Shown here: in pieces, positions 6,795 to 12,576 of the stretch
How positions within the stretch are numbered: the first letter of the stretch is position 1
Layout: each line of letters opens with the position of its first letter
Assembly: GCA_947479995.1 (NCBI GenBank)
Contig: CANKBT010000064.1
Span: 1-12,576 of the forward strand
DNA: 12,576 bases
Direction: 5' to 3'
Source of the DNA: Frankiaceae bacterium
GTDB lineage: Bacteria; Actinomycetota; Actinomycetes; Mycobacteriales; SCTD01
Made by a program: the position numbers and the translations under genes
The notes under the pieces: generated by a model
The model's database searches: none
Told to the model about the DNA's origin: nothing
What the model saw: only the letters and a program-made list of their open reading frames with translations

Positions 6795-6905
6795 CCCGCG
6801 CCGTCGGCGACCTGGCTCGCCCTCCTCCCCTCGCGGGGGGCGGGACGTCAGTAGCGCACCTGCACCGGACTCGCACCGGACTTCCCCGACGGCTCGGGTC
6901 AGGGT
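6795..6905 (-). promoter_or_regulatory. Cobalamin riboswitch upstream of the nickel/cobalt permease
   Basis: On the minus strand the conserved core is plain at about 6846-6886: GGGGAAGUCCGGUGCGAG, then UCCGGUGCAGGUGCGCUACUG, matching the consensus GGGAAxxCGGUGxxAxUCCGxxGCxGxxCGCxACUG. It is followed by a CCCC-GCGA-GGGG hairpin. A B12-box-like stretch AGCCAGGUCGCCGAC (6803-6817) comes next, weaker than the consensus AGYCAGGAGACCUGCC. The aptamer ends upstream of the permease Shine-Dalgarno. B12 riboswitches commonly control cobalt transporters and cob genes. The outer boundaries are approximate, and the promoter may lie in or near the end of the dehydrogenase gene. Confidence 0.88.
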
Positions 6906-6938
6906 GTGGACCCTAGCGGGCGGCGCGGGCGGGGCGGC

Positions 6939-7703
6939 TCAGCGCGCGAGGCGCGCGACCAGCTGGCGGGTCAGCGCGGGCGGGGAGACCCGCCCCGACA
7001 GCGACAGCACGCGAGCCTGGCGCCCCACCGCCCGGTGGGGCCCGCGGGTGCGCGAGCGGGGCTCGAGCGCGGCGGCGACGACGGCGGCGGCGACGTCCTC
7101 GGTCGACAGGTGCACGCCGAGGCTGCGCACGCTGCGCAGGTCGCCGGCCTGGCGGACCATGTCGGTCTGCACGAACAGCGGCAGCACGTCGACGACGCGC
7201 ACGCCGTGCGGCTCCCACTCCAGGTCGAGGGCCTCGGTGAGCGCGCAGACCGCGGCCTTGGTCGCGGAGTACGTCGCCAGGCCCGGCTGCCCGTACAGCG
7301 CGCTGGCGGACGCCAGGTTGACGACGCACGAGCCCGGGCGCAGGTGCCGGAAGGCGGCGTGGCAGCCGAGCAGCACGCCCTTGACGTTGACGTCGACGAC
7401 GCGCGCCTGGGCCGCGACGTCGACGTCGGCGAGCGGCCCGGAGACGAGCACGCCGGCGTTGTTGACCAGCACGTCGAGGCCGTGCGGGGCGAAGCCCTCG
7501 AGCGCCTCGCGCCACTGCTGCGCGTCCGTGACGTCGAGGCGCCCGACGACGTCGACCGGCAGGCCCGCGAGCCCGGCCACGTCGACGTCGTACGCCCCGA
7601 CGCGCCACCCGGCCTCGGCGAAGGCGAGGGCGGTCGCGCGGCCGATGCCGTGCGCCGCGCCCGTGACGAGGACGCTGCGACCCGCCGGCGCGCTGCGCGT
7701 CAC
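6939..7703 (-). CDS. Short-chain dehydrogenase/reductase (Rv3085-like)
   Basis: Classical SDR of 254 residues, NAD(P)-dependent oxidoreductase of unknown substrate. Visible are the cofactor motif TGAAHGIG (14-21), Asp57 in the RLDVTD adenine-binding segment, NNAG (81-84), the catalytic Ser at about 132 in NLASASA, and YSATK with Tyr145 and Lys149. Asp39 after the second strand (GAYDVD) suggests NAD(H) preference, by inference. The GTG at 7703 overlaps the esterase stop as GTGA and gives the usual short N-terminus. It is the third and last gene of the monooxygenase operon, in the same position as Rv3085 in the M. tuberculosis mymA operon. A plausible role is to oxidise or reduce the alcohol or ketone linked to the monooxygenase/esterase pair. 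Confidence 0.92.
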   Translation of the reverse strand: MTRSAPAGRSVLVTGAAHGIGRATALAFAEAGWRVGAYDVDVAGLAGLPVDVVGRLDVTDAQQWREALEGFAPHGLDVLVNNAGVLVSGPLADVDVAAQARVVDVNVKGVLLGCHAAFRHLRPGSCVVNLASASALYGQPGLATYSATKAAVCALTEALDLEWEPHGVRVVDVLPLFVQTDMVRQAGDLRSVRSLGVHLSTEDVAAAVVAAALEPRSRTRGPHRAVGRQARVLSLSGRVSPPALTRQLVARLAR

Positions 7704-8575
7704 GCGCGCGCCCGCAGCCACGCGCCGAGCGCGGCGACGGCGGCGGTGCCCTCGGGCACGAGGCCGGCGAACAGGTGCACGTCGTGCCAGAGGCCCGGCA
7801 GGCGCACGCCCTCGGCCTCGACGCCGGCCGCGACCAGCGCGTCGACGAGGGCCTGCGACTCGGGCGCGAGCCGCTCGTCCGACACCCAGTGCACGACGGT
7901 CGGCGGCAGCCCCGCGAGCTCCTGGTGCAGCGGCGAGACGGTGCGCGGGTCGAGCGTGCCGAGGTAGGCGTCGCGGCCCTGGCGCATCCACTGCGGGCTG
8001 AGCACGGCGTCCGGGCCGGTGTAGGCCCGCGCCAGCCGCATCGTGAAGTCGGTCGCGGGCGAGACGAGCCCGAGCGCGGTCGGCTGCCGGTCCCCCCGGC
8101 CGTCGCGCGCCCGGTCGCGCAGCCGCTGCGCGGTGAGCAGCGCGCAGGCACCGCCCGCGCTGTCGCCGGTGAGCGCGGTGGGCACGCGCAGCGCGTCGAA
8201 GGCGGCCGTCGCGTCGTCGACGTCGGCGGGGTACGGGTGCTCCGGCGCGAGCCGCTGGTCGAGCACGAACACCGGGCAGCCGGCCGCGCGCGACAGGTGC
8301 GCGGCCATCGGCCGGTGCGTGCGCGGCGACATCGTCATCCACGCGCCGCCGTGCAGGTGCAGCACCGCGCGGCTCTCGTCGACCCCCGGCACGCTGACCC
8401 GCTCGGCCCGGCGGTCGCCCAGCCGCACCTGGTGCACCTCGGCGTCGCGCGGCACCGGCACGGCTAGCCCGGTGCTCTCCAGCACGCGGCGCTGCACCGG
8501 CACCGGGTAGCGCCACAGCACCGGCTGCACGGTGGCGGCCAGCGACGCCCGCGTCACCGCGGCCCGGACGCTCAC
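7700..8575 (-). CDS. Alpha/beta hydrolase of the hormone-sensitive lipase family (LipR-like esterase)
   Basis: Carboxylesterase of 291 residues. The HSL oxyanion motif HGGAW is at 75-79, the nucleophile elbow GDSAGG at 137-142 (Ser139), the acid in VSDERL at about residue 233, and the His in WHDVHLF near 264-267. LDQRLAPEHPYPA (105-117) is also typical of this family. The GTG at 8575 forms a GTGA overlap with the monooxygenase stop, so the two are probably translationally coupled. There is no signal peptide, so a cytoplasmic enzyme is likely. Downstream of a Baeyer-Villiger-type monooxygenase it could hydrolyse the ester or lactone that enzyme makes. This pairing is well known for ketone degradation and is also the mymA-lipR order. 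Confidence 0.92.
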   Translation of the reverse strand: MSVRAAVTRASLAATVQPVLWRYPVPVQRRVLESTGLAVPVPRDAEVHQVRLGDRRAERVSVPGVDESRAVLHLHGGAWMTMSPRTHRPMAAHLSRAAGCPVFVLDQRLAPEHPYPADVDDATAAFDALRVPTALTGDSAGGACALLTAQRLRDRARDGRGDRQPTALGLVSPATDFTMRLARAYTGPDAVLSPQWMRQGRDAYLGTLDPRTVSPLHQELAGLPPTVVHWVSDERLAPESQALVDALVAAGVEAEGVRLPGLWHDVHLFAGLVPEGTAAVAALGAWLRARA

Positions 8576-10041
8576 GCCGCCACCCGCACCCGGCGGCGGG
8601 CCGGCTCGAGCACGGCGGGGTCGAGCCGGCGCAGCCGCCGCCGGAAGTCGAGCGTGGTGCCCGGCCAGTTGTTGGTGTTCTTCCCCTGCGCGTTGAGGTA
8701 CCAGCTCGTGCAGCCCTCGGCGAAGACGGTGCCCGCGAGGCGCCGCTGCAGCCAGTCGTTCCACGTGCGCTGCACCTCGCTGCGCACGTCGACCCGGGCG
8801 ACGTCGCCGCGGCGCAGCATCCGCACCGCGTCCCTGACGAGCCGGAACTGGCTCTCGAGCATGAGCACGATCGAGTTGTGGCCCAGGTTGGTGTTGGGGC
8901 CGTAGAGCGTGAAGAAGTTCGGGAAGCCGCTGACGAGCGTGCCGAGGTAGGCCTCGGCCCCCTGGCTCCAGGCGTCGCCGAGGCGCCGGCCGCCGAGCCC
9001 GCGCACCTCCATGGGCGCGATGAGCTCGGTCGCCGCGAAGCCGGTGCCGAGCACGATGGTGTCGACCTCGTGGCGCACGCCGGCGCGGTCGACGACGGCG
9101 TCGGCCTCGATGCGCGCGATGCCCTCGGTGACGACGTCGACCGTCGGGCGGCTGAGCGCGGGGTACCAGTCGTTGCTCTGCAGGATGCGCTTGCAGCCGA
9201 TCGCGTAGTCGGGCAGCAGCTTGGCCCGCAGCGCGGGGTCGGGCACCTGCTTGGCGAGGTGGCGGCCGAAGCGCCACTGGTGCCCGGCGAGCAGCCTCGG
9301 CTCGGTGTTGAAGCCGAGGCTGCGCAGCTCGTTGGTCACGTAGGTGCGCAGCCGGTCGGCGGCCAGCACCGGCGGCACGACCTCGAGCACCTTGTGGGTC
9401 ACCGGCCCGTACTCCCGGTCGGGCTTGCGGATGACGTACGGCGCCGAGCGCTGGAAGACGGTGACGCGCGCGGCCCGCTCGGCGAGGTGCGGCACGAACT
9501 GGATGGCGCTCGCGCCGGTGCCGACGACCGCCACCCGGCGGCCGGTCGTGTCGTGGTCGTGGTCCCAGTGCGCGGAGTGGAAGACGGTGCCGGTGAAGTC
9601 CTCGAGGCCGGGCAGGTGCGGCACCGCCGGCCGGCTGAGCTGCCCGCACGCGGCGATGACGACGTCGCACTCGTGCGTCTCGCCCGTCGACAGCGTCAGC
9701 GTCCAGCGGTCGGTGCTCTCGTCGAAGTCCGCGGCGAGCACCTCGCTCGAGAAGCGCACGCGCGGCAGCACGCCCTCGTCGCGCGCCACGCGGCGCAGGT
9801 AGGCGTGGATCTCGTCGTACGGCGCGAACCGGCGCGACCACCGCCCCTCCGGGGCGAAGGAGTACGAGTACAGGTGGCTCGGCACGTCGCAGGCGGCGCC
9901 GGGGTAGCTGTTGTCGCGCCACACCCCGCCGACGTCGGTCGAGCGCTCGAACAGCACGAGGTCCTCGAACCCGTCGCGCAGCAGCTGCGCCGCCATGCCG
10001 ATGCCGCCGAAGCCGGTCCCCACGATCGCGATGCTCACCAC
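8572..10041 (-). CDS. Flavin-containing/Baeyer-Villiger-type monooxygenase (MymA-like)
   Basis: FAD- and NADPH-dependent monooxygenase of 489 residues (MymA of M. tuberculosis has 495). The first Rossmann motif GTGFGGIG is at 8-15 for FAD, and GGVWRDNSYPGAACD (38-52) is a block typical of class B flavoproteins. The Baeyer-Villiger fingerprint FXGXXXHXXXW is FTGTVFHSAHW (149-159), followed by the NADPH Rossmann motif VGTGASA (173-179). A C-terminal CTSWYLNAQGKN block lies near 444-455. Two tandem GTG codons (10041 and 10038) could start translation, and no Shine-Dalgarno is visible. It is the first gene of a three-gene operon divergent from an AraC regulator. Whether it oxygenates ketones, fatty acids or heteroatoms cannot be read from sequence. 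Confidence 0.93.
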   Translation of the reverse strand: MVSIAIVGTGFGGIGMAAQLLRDGFEDLVLFERSTDVGGVWRDNSYPGAACDVPSHLYSYSFAPEGRWSRRFAPYDEIHAYLRRVARDEGVLPRVRFSSEVLAADFDESTDRWTLTLSTGETHECDVVIAACGQLSRPAVPHLPGLEDFTGTVFHSAHWDHDHDTTGRRVAVVGTGASAIQFVPHLAERAARVTVFQRSAPYVIRKPDREYGPVTHKVLEVVPPVLAADRLRTYVTNELRSLGFNTEPRLLAGHQWRFGRHLAKQVPDPALRAKLLPDYAIGCKRILQSNDWYPALSRPTVDVVTEGIARIEADAVVDRAGVRHEVDTIVLGTGFAATELIAPMEVRGLGGRRLGDAWSQGAEAYLGTLVSGFPNFFTLYGPNTNLGHNSIVLMLESQFRLVRDAVRMLRRGDVARVDVRSEVQRTWNDWLQRRLAGTVFAEGCTSWYLNAQGKNTNNWPGTTLDFRRRLRRLDPAVLEPARRRVRVAA

Positions 10042-10123
10042 GCCGCCGAGTGTGCCGAGCGCGCCACCCGGGCGACAGGCACTGCGCGGTCAGTCGCTTG
10101 ACACTTCCGGCCACACTGGCGCC
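10042..10123. promoter_or_regulatory. Divergent promoter/operator region between the monooxygenase operon and the AraC regulator
   Basis: This 82-bp gap must contain both divergent promoters. A CACACT hexamer stands 6 nt before the regulator GTG (10112-10117, plus), and the same hexamer stands 7 nt before the monooxygenase GTG (10049-10054, minus). That fits -10 boxes of leaderless transcripts, since no Shine-Dalgarno precedes either gene. A short palindrome GTCA-N6-TGAC (10089-10102) lies between them and could be a regulator half-site. A TTGACA at 10098-10103 is only 8 nt from the plus CACACT, too close to act as its -35. Confidence 0.5.
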
Positions 10124-11116
10124 GTGGACCTCGACGCCCTGCGCAGCCCCGCGAGCGCCCTGCTGCTCGCCCGGCTGGCCGCCGAGCACGGGCTCCCGGT
10201 CGAGCGGGCGCTCGCCGGCACGGGCCTCACCGAGGAGGCCCTGCGCTCGCCGCGCACCGAGGTGACGGTGCGCCAGGAGCTGGCCGTCGTCCGCGCGCTG
10301 CTGGGCGTCGCCCCGGCCGTGCCCGCCGCGCTCGCCGCCGGCACCCGCTACCACCTCACGACGTACGGCATCTGGGGCTTCGCGCTCGCCAGCAGCCCGA
10401 CGGTCGGCAGCGCGCTCGAGGTCGGGCTGCGCTTCATCGACCTGTCGTTCGCGTTCTGCGGCTTCACCGTGCAGGCCGAGGGCGACGAGGTGCGGCTCGT
10501 CATGGACGGCAGCGCCGTGCCGCCCGACGTCCGCGAGTTCGCGGTCGTGCGCGACCTCGCGGGCCTGCAGACCCTCGCCTCGGAGGTGTTCGGCTCGCGG
10601 ATGCCGCTGCGCCGGCTCGCGCTGCGGCTGGCCGACGCCGACGGTCCGTTCGAGGAGGTCTTCGGCGTGCGTCCGGAGCTCGGCGCGGCCGCCGACGAGG
10701 CGGTCGTCGACGCGGCGCTGCTCGACCTGCCGCTGCCCCAGGCCGACGAGCTCACCCGCGCGGCGACCGAGCAGCAGTGCCGCGACCTGCTCGCGCGGCG
10801 GCACGCCCGCACCGGCTGCGCCGCGCAGGTGCGCGACGTGCTGCTGCGCTCCCCCGGCGCGACGCCCTCGGCCGGCGAGGTCGCCGCCGCGCTGCACGTC
10901 AGCGAGCGCACCCTGCGCCGGCGGCTGTCCGACGAGGGCACCGGCCTGCGCGCCCTGCTCGACGAGGTGCGCGAGGCCCTCGCCGAGGAGCTGCTCGCCA
11001 CCGGCGGCGTGAGCGTCGAGCAGGCGGCGCACCGGCTGGGCTACGCCGAGACGGCCAGCTTCACCCGCGCGTTCACGCGCTGGAAGGGCGTCCCGCCCTC
11101 GCGCTGGGTGGCCTGA
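10124..11116 (+). CDS. AraC-family transcriptional regulator (VirS-like)
   Basis: DNA-binding regulator of 330 residues (VirS of M. tuberculosis has 340). The N-terminal two thirds match the arabinose-binding-like domain of the OruR/VirS subgroup, with YGIWGFALASSPTVGSALEVG in the middle and a hydrophobic LSFAFCGF core. The C-terminal part is a double helix-turn-helix: first helices at about 250-271 (AGEVAAALHVSERTLRRRL) and second at about 296-317 (VEQAAHRLGYAETASFTRAFTRW), ending in the family-typical GVPPSRW. The GTG at 10124 is chosen because no other start lies between it and the divergent gene. It faces the monooxygenase-esterase-dehydrogenase operon across 82 bp and is the obvious candidate to control it, as VirS controls mymA. 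The effector is unknown. Confidence 0.92.
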   Translation: MDLDALRSPASALLLARLAAEHGLPVERALAGTGLTEEALRSPRTEVTVRQELAVVRALLGVAPAVPAALAAGTRYHLTTYGIWGFALASSPTVGSALEVGLRFIDLSFAFCGFTVQAEGDEVRLVMDGSAVPPDVREFAVVRDLAGLQTLASEVFGSRMPLRRLALRLADADGPFEEVFGVRPELGAAADEAVVDAALLDLPLPQADELTRAATEQQCRDLLARRHARTGCAAQVRDVLLRSPGATPSAGEVAAALHVSERTLRRRLSDEGTGLRALLDEVREALAEELLATGGVSVEQAAHRLGYAETASFTRAFTRWKGVPPSRWVA

Positions 11117-11129
11117 CCCGCGCGCTGCG

Positions 11130-11146
11130 GCCCGCCGGTCGCGGGC
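11130..11146 (+). terminator. Small hairpin after the AraC regulator
   Basis: GCCCGC, a 5-nt loop CGGTC and GCGGGC form a perfect 6-bp all-GC stem that begins 14 nt after the regulator stop. No T tract follows, but intrinsic terminators of actinobacteria often lack one. It may act with the larger structure just downstream. Confidence 0.4.
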
Positions 11147-11155
11147 GGAGGGGGT

Positions 11156-11236
11156 GTCGTCCACCCGCGGCGCCGGTGGGCGCGCGGGCCCGCGCGCGCA
11201 GGGCCACCGGCGTCGGCCGGGCCGCGGGTGGACGAC
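11156..11236. terminator. Large nested inverted repeat between convergent genes, probable bidirectional terminator
   Basis: The arms GTCGTCCACCCGCGGC (11156-11171) and GCCGCGGGTGGACGAC (11221-11236) are perfect reverse complements over 16 bp. Directly inside, GCCGGTGG (11172-11179) pairs with CCACCGGC (11204-11211), leaving 9 unpaired bases on the right. At the tip is a 16-bp palindrome, CGCGCGGGCCCGCGCG (11181-11196). The right arm ends 7 nt before the stop codon of the minus-strand EEP gene. A perfect repeat of this length in a convergent gap is best read as a two-way terminator; a protein-binding or repeat-family element is the alternative. Confidence 0.7.
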
Positions 11237-11243
11237 GTCGCCG

Positions 11244-12170
11244 TCAGCCGCGGGCGACCGCGAGGTCGGCGACGACGCCCAGGTGGTCGCTGCCGGGCAC
11301 GGCGAACTCGCGGACGTCGCACACCGCGACGCGCGCCCCGCCGCCGTCGCGCACGAGCACGTGGTCGAGGTGCAGCACCGGGAAGCCGGCGGGCCAGGTG
11401 GTGGCGAGCCCGCGGCCGCGCTCGGCGTGGGCGTCGCGCACCCCGTCGTCGAGCAGCGCGCGGAAGCTGGCGTGCGCGCGGTCGGCGTTGAAGTCGCCGA
11501 CCACGACGACGGGGCCGTCGAGCGCGGCGACCTCGTCGTCGAGGTCGCGCAGCGACTGCTGCCACTGCCGCCCGTGCGTGTTGGGCGGCAGCGTGTGCAC
11601 GGCGAGCACGCGCACCGGCACGCCGCCGGCGTCGACCGTGACGCGCGGCCAGTCGCGGCCGCCGACGACCGGCACCGCCACGTCGCGCAGCGGCAGGCGG
11701 CTGAGCAGCCCGGGGCTGCGCTGGTTGCGGGGCGGCACGGCGGCCGAGTGCGGCGCGCCGACCGCGGCGACCGCCGGCAGCCCGGCGCGCGTGAGCTCGG
11801 GCAGCACGACGACGTCGGCCTCCTGCGCCGCGACGGCGGTGCCGGCCTCGGCGGGCGTCGGGTTGCTGTAGAGCAGGTTGGCCACGGCGACGCGCAGAGG
11901 CACTCCCTCGCACGGCCGGTCGCTGCGCGCGGTGGCCGGCGCGACGAGCAGCCCGTGCGCGACCGCGAGCGCGAGGGCGACGGCGCTGAGCCGCCGGCGG
12001 CGCAGGAGCACCGCGCCGAGCAGCAGCGGGTACGACAGCGCGAGCAGCAGCGGCAGCAGGGCCATCGTCAGGGCGGGCACCGCCCCGCGCTCGACGCCGA
12101 GCAGCCGGGCGAGCAGCGCGGCGCCGAGCACCGCCGCCACCGCCCAGCCGGCGCGGGCCGCCCACCTCAT
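11244..12170 (-). CDS. Membrane-anchored endonuclease/exonuclease/phosphatase (EEP) family protein
   Basis: Protein of 308 residues with an N-terminal block of about three hydrophobic segments (roughly 8-26, 31-57 and 61-78) followed by an EEP domain (about 92-308). Catalytic positions are all recognisable: Asn98 in VANLLYSNP, Glu125 in VVLPELT, His192 in AVHTLPPN, Asp226 and Asn228 in GDFNAD, Asp269 and His270 in LDHVLV, and the final Asp295-His296 pair in GSDHLGVVADL. The family covers metal-dependent nucleases and phosphodiesterases/phosphatases of lipids or sugars; the substrate is not evident. The domain probably lies outside the membrane. The ATG at 12170 overlaps the cobC stop as ATGA, so the two are likely cotranscribed. 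The 3' end converges with the AraC regulator across a large hairpin. Confidence 0.88.
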   Translation of the reverse strand: MRWAARAGWAVAAVLGAALLARLLGVERGAVPALTMALLPLLLALSYPLLLGAVLLRRRRLSAVALALAVAHGLLVAPATARSDRPCEGVPLRVAVANLLYSNPTPAEAGTAVAAQEADVVVLPELTRAGLPAVAAVGAPHSAAVPPRNQRSPGLLSRLPLRDVAVPVVGGRDWPRVTVDAGGVPVRVLAVHTLPPNTHGRQWQQSLRDLDDEVAALDGPVVVVGDFNADRAHASFRALLDDGVRDAHAERGRGLATTWPAGFPVLHLDHVLVRDGGGARVAVCDVREFAVPGSDHLGVVADLAVARG

Positions 12171-12576
12171 CCGGCCGCCAGCACCGCCCACAGCGCGCCG
12201 ACCAGCCGGTCGCTCGCCGCGCGGTCGCGCACCGCGGTGCGGAAGTGGTCGGGCCCGAGCCCCGGGAAGGTGTCGCCGCGGCGCACGGCGATGCCGGTGC
12301 CGCGCAGCCGGGCGCGCACCTGCGGGAAGCCGGGCGCCTCGCAGAGCAGGAACGGCGCGACCGAGCCGGGCGTGACGGTGAGGCCCAGGCCGGTCAGCGC
12401 GGCGGCCAGCCGCGCGCGCTCGCGCGCGGTCGCCTCCCCGGCGGCGGCGGCCTCGGCGAGGGCCGGGGGCGCGCTGCAGTGCTCCGCCGCGACCAGCGCG
12501 GGCGTCGACACCGCCCACAGCGGCTGCACCTCGCGCAGGGCCGCCACGAGCTCCGGCGCGGCGAGCAGGTAGCCCA
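12167..12576 (-). CDS. cobC: CobC-like PLP-dependent aminotransferase-fold enzyme (C-terminal part, runs off window)
   Basis: About 136 C-terminal residues of a class I/II aminotransferase-fold protein. The first visible residues, GYLLAAPELVAALREVQPLW, are the strand after the PLP lysine region in the actinobacterial CobC (Rv2231c-type) family. That group also has the VSTPAL and HFRTAVRD segments seen here, the latter carrying the carboxylate-binding Arg. Rv2231c-type CobC is thought to provide the aminopropanol (or its phosphate) linker of cobalamin by L-threonine-phosphate decarboxylation. Histidinol-phosphate aminotransferase is the main alternative, because the families are close and the N-terminal two thirds are missing. 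An internal GTG at 12547 is not the start, since the frame stays open and homologous to the window edge. The stop overlaps the EEP start by ATGA. Confidence 0.82.
   Translation of the reverse strand, partial: GYLLAAPELVAALREVQPLWAVSTPALVAAEHCSAPPALAEAAAAGEATARERARLAAALTGLGLTVTPGSVAPFLLCEAPGFPQVRARLRGTGIAVRRGDTFPGLGPDHFRTAVRDRAASDRLVGALWAVLAAG

Noticed and set aside
6754..6876. N-terminal extension of the permease from a GTG at 6876
   Set aside because: This stretch is the conserved cobalamin riboswitch core and B12 box, and the encoded residues show no transporter character. A Shine-Dalgarno and TTG lie at the proper place downstream.
6910..6915. TAGGGT (minus strand) as the -10 box of the permease promoter
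   Set aside because: It fits TANNNT, but the matching -35 region is plain GC-rich sequence and the transcript would begin very near or inside the riboswitch 5' end. Not strong enough to list.
10098..10103. TTGACA as a perfect -35 box for the AraC gene
   Set aside because: At 17-18 bp spacing the -10 would fall on the start codon with no matching hexamer, and it is only 8 bp from the better placed CACACT. It may be part of a regulator site instead.
7700..11164. Very long minus-strand open frame covering the AraC gene, the monooxygenase and the esterase
   Set aside because: Only the part 7700-8575 encodes a recognisable protein. The rest is low-complexity Arg/Ala-rich translation of opposite or shifted frames, the usual artefact in very GC-rich DNA.
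1..12576. Mobile elements, CRISPR arrays, tRNA/rRNA genes, phage or toxin-antitoxin genes
   Set aside because: No transposase or integrase motif, regularly spaced repeat, cloverleaf sequence or composition shift was seen on either strand. All gaps between genes are accounted for by riboswitches, a divergent promoter or hairpins.

Overview
This is chromosomal DNA of very high GC content with almost exclusively G/C third codon positions, frequent GTG/TTG starts and tightly overlapping genes. Together with the gene families present (a virS/mymA-like locus, a roughly 600-residue ThiC, aerobic-type CobF and CobK), this points to an actinomycete (Actinomycetota). Nothing in the window supports a genus name. 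There is no tRNA, rRNA, CRISPR array, insertion sequence, integrase or phage gene, and composition looks even throughout.

Layout. Positions 1-112 hold the Pro/Thr-rich tail of a plus-strand gene, convergent with the next block. Positions 116-5839 (minus) form one tight operon, in transcription order thiC, cobF, cobK, cobT and an RNB-family ribonuclease. The junctions are a 4-nt gap or overlaps of 4-11 nt. A clear TPP riboswitch (about 5849-5938) precedes thiC, and its 3' end runs into the thiC Shine-Dalgarno sequence. Immediately upstream on the same strand is a HoxN/NixA-type nickel/cobalt permease (5974-6753), headed by a cobalamin riboswitch (about 6795-6905). One strand therefore carries, in series, B12 riboswitch, metal transporter, TPP riboswitch, thiamin gene, cobalamin genes.

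Positions 6939-10041 (minus) form a second operon of three genes: a Baeyer-Villiger/flavin monooxygenase, an HSL-type esterase and a short-chain dehydrogenase. Both junctions are GTGA start/stop overlaps. It is transcribed divergently from an AraC-family regulator (10124-11116, plus) across an 82-bp gap. Gene order and family content match the virS-mymA-lipR-Rv3085 start of the Mycobacterium tuberculosis mymA locus. The downstream part of that locus (adhD, tgs4, fadD13) is absent here.

The regulator converges on a third minus-strand unit: the C-terminal part of the PLP enzyme CobC (running off the right edge) overlapping by ATGA a membrane-anchored endonuclease/exonuclease/phosphatase (EEP) protein. 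The 127-bp convergent gap is filled by a small hairpin and a perfect 16-bp inverted repeat enclosing further nested stems.

How the genes work together. CobF and CobK catalyse consecutive corrin-ring steps (precorrin-5 to 6A to 6B). CobT activates the lower-ligand base, CobC supplies the aminopropanol linker, and the permease probably supplies cobalt, so the window is dominated by aerobic cobalamin synthesis. The least ordinary features are the placement of three cob genes behind a TPP riboswitch and thiC, the tandem B12/TPP riboswitches, the mirrored elements in the virS/mymA-like divergent promoter, and the large convergent hairpin. I see no strong evidence of a wholly new system. All functional calls come from motif recognition by eye.
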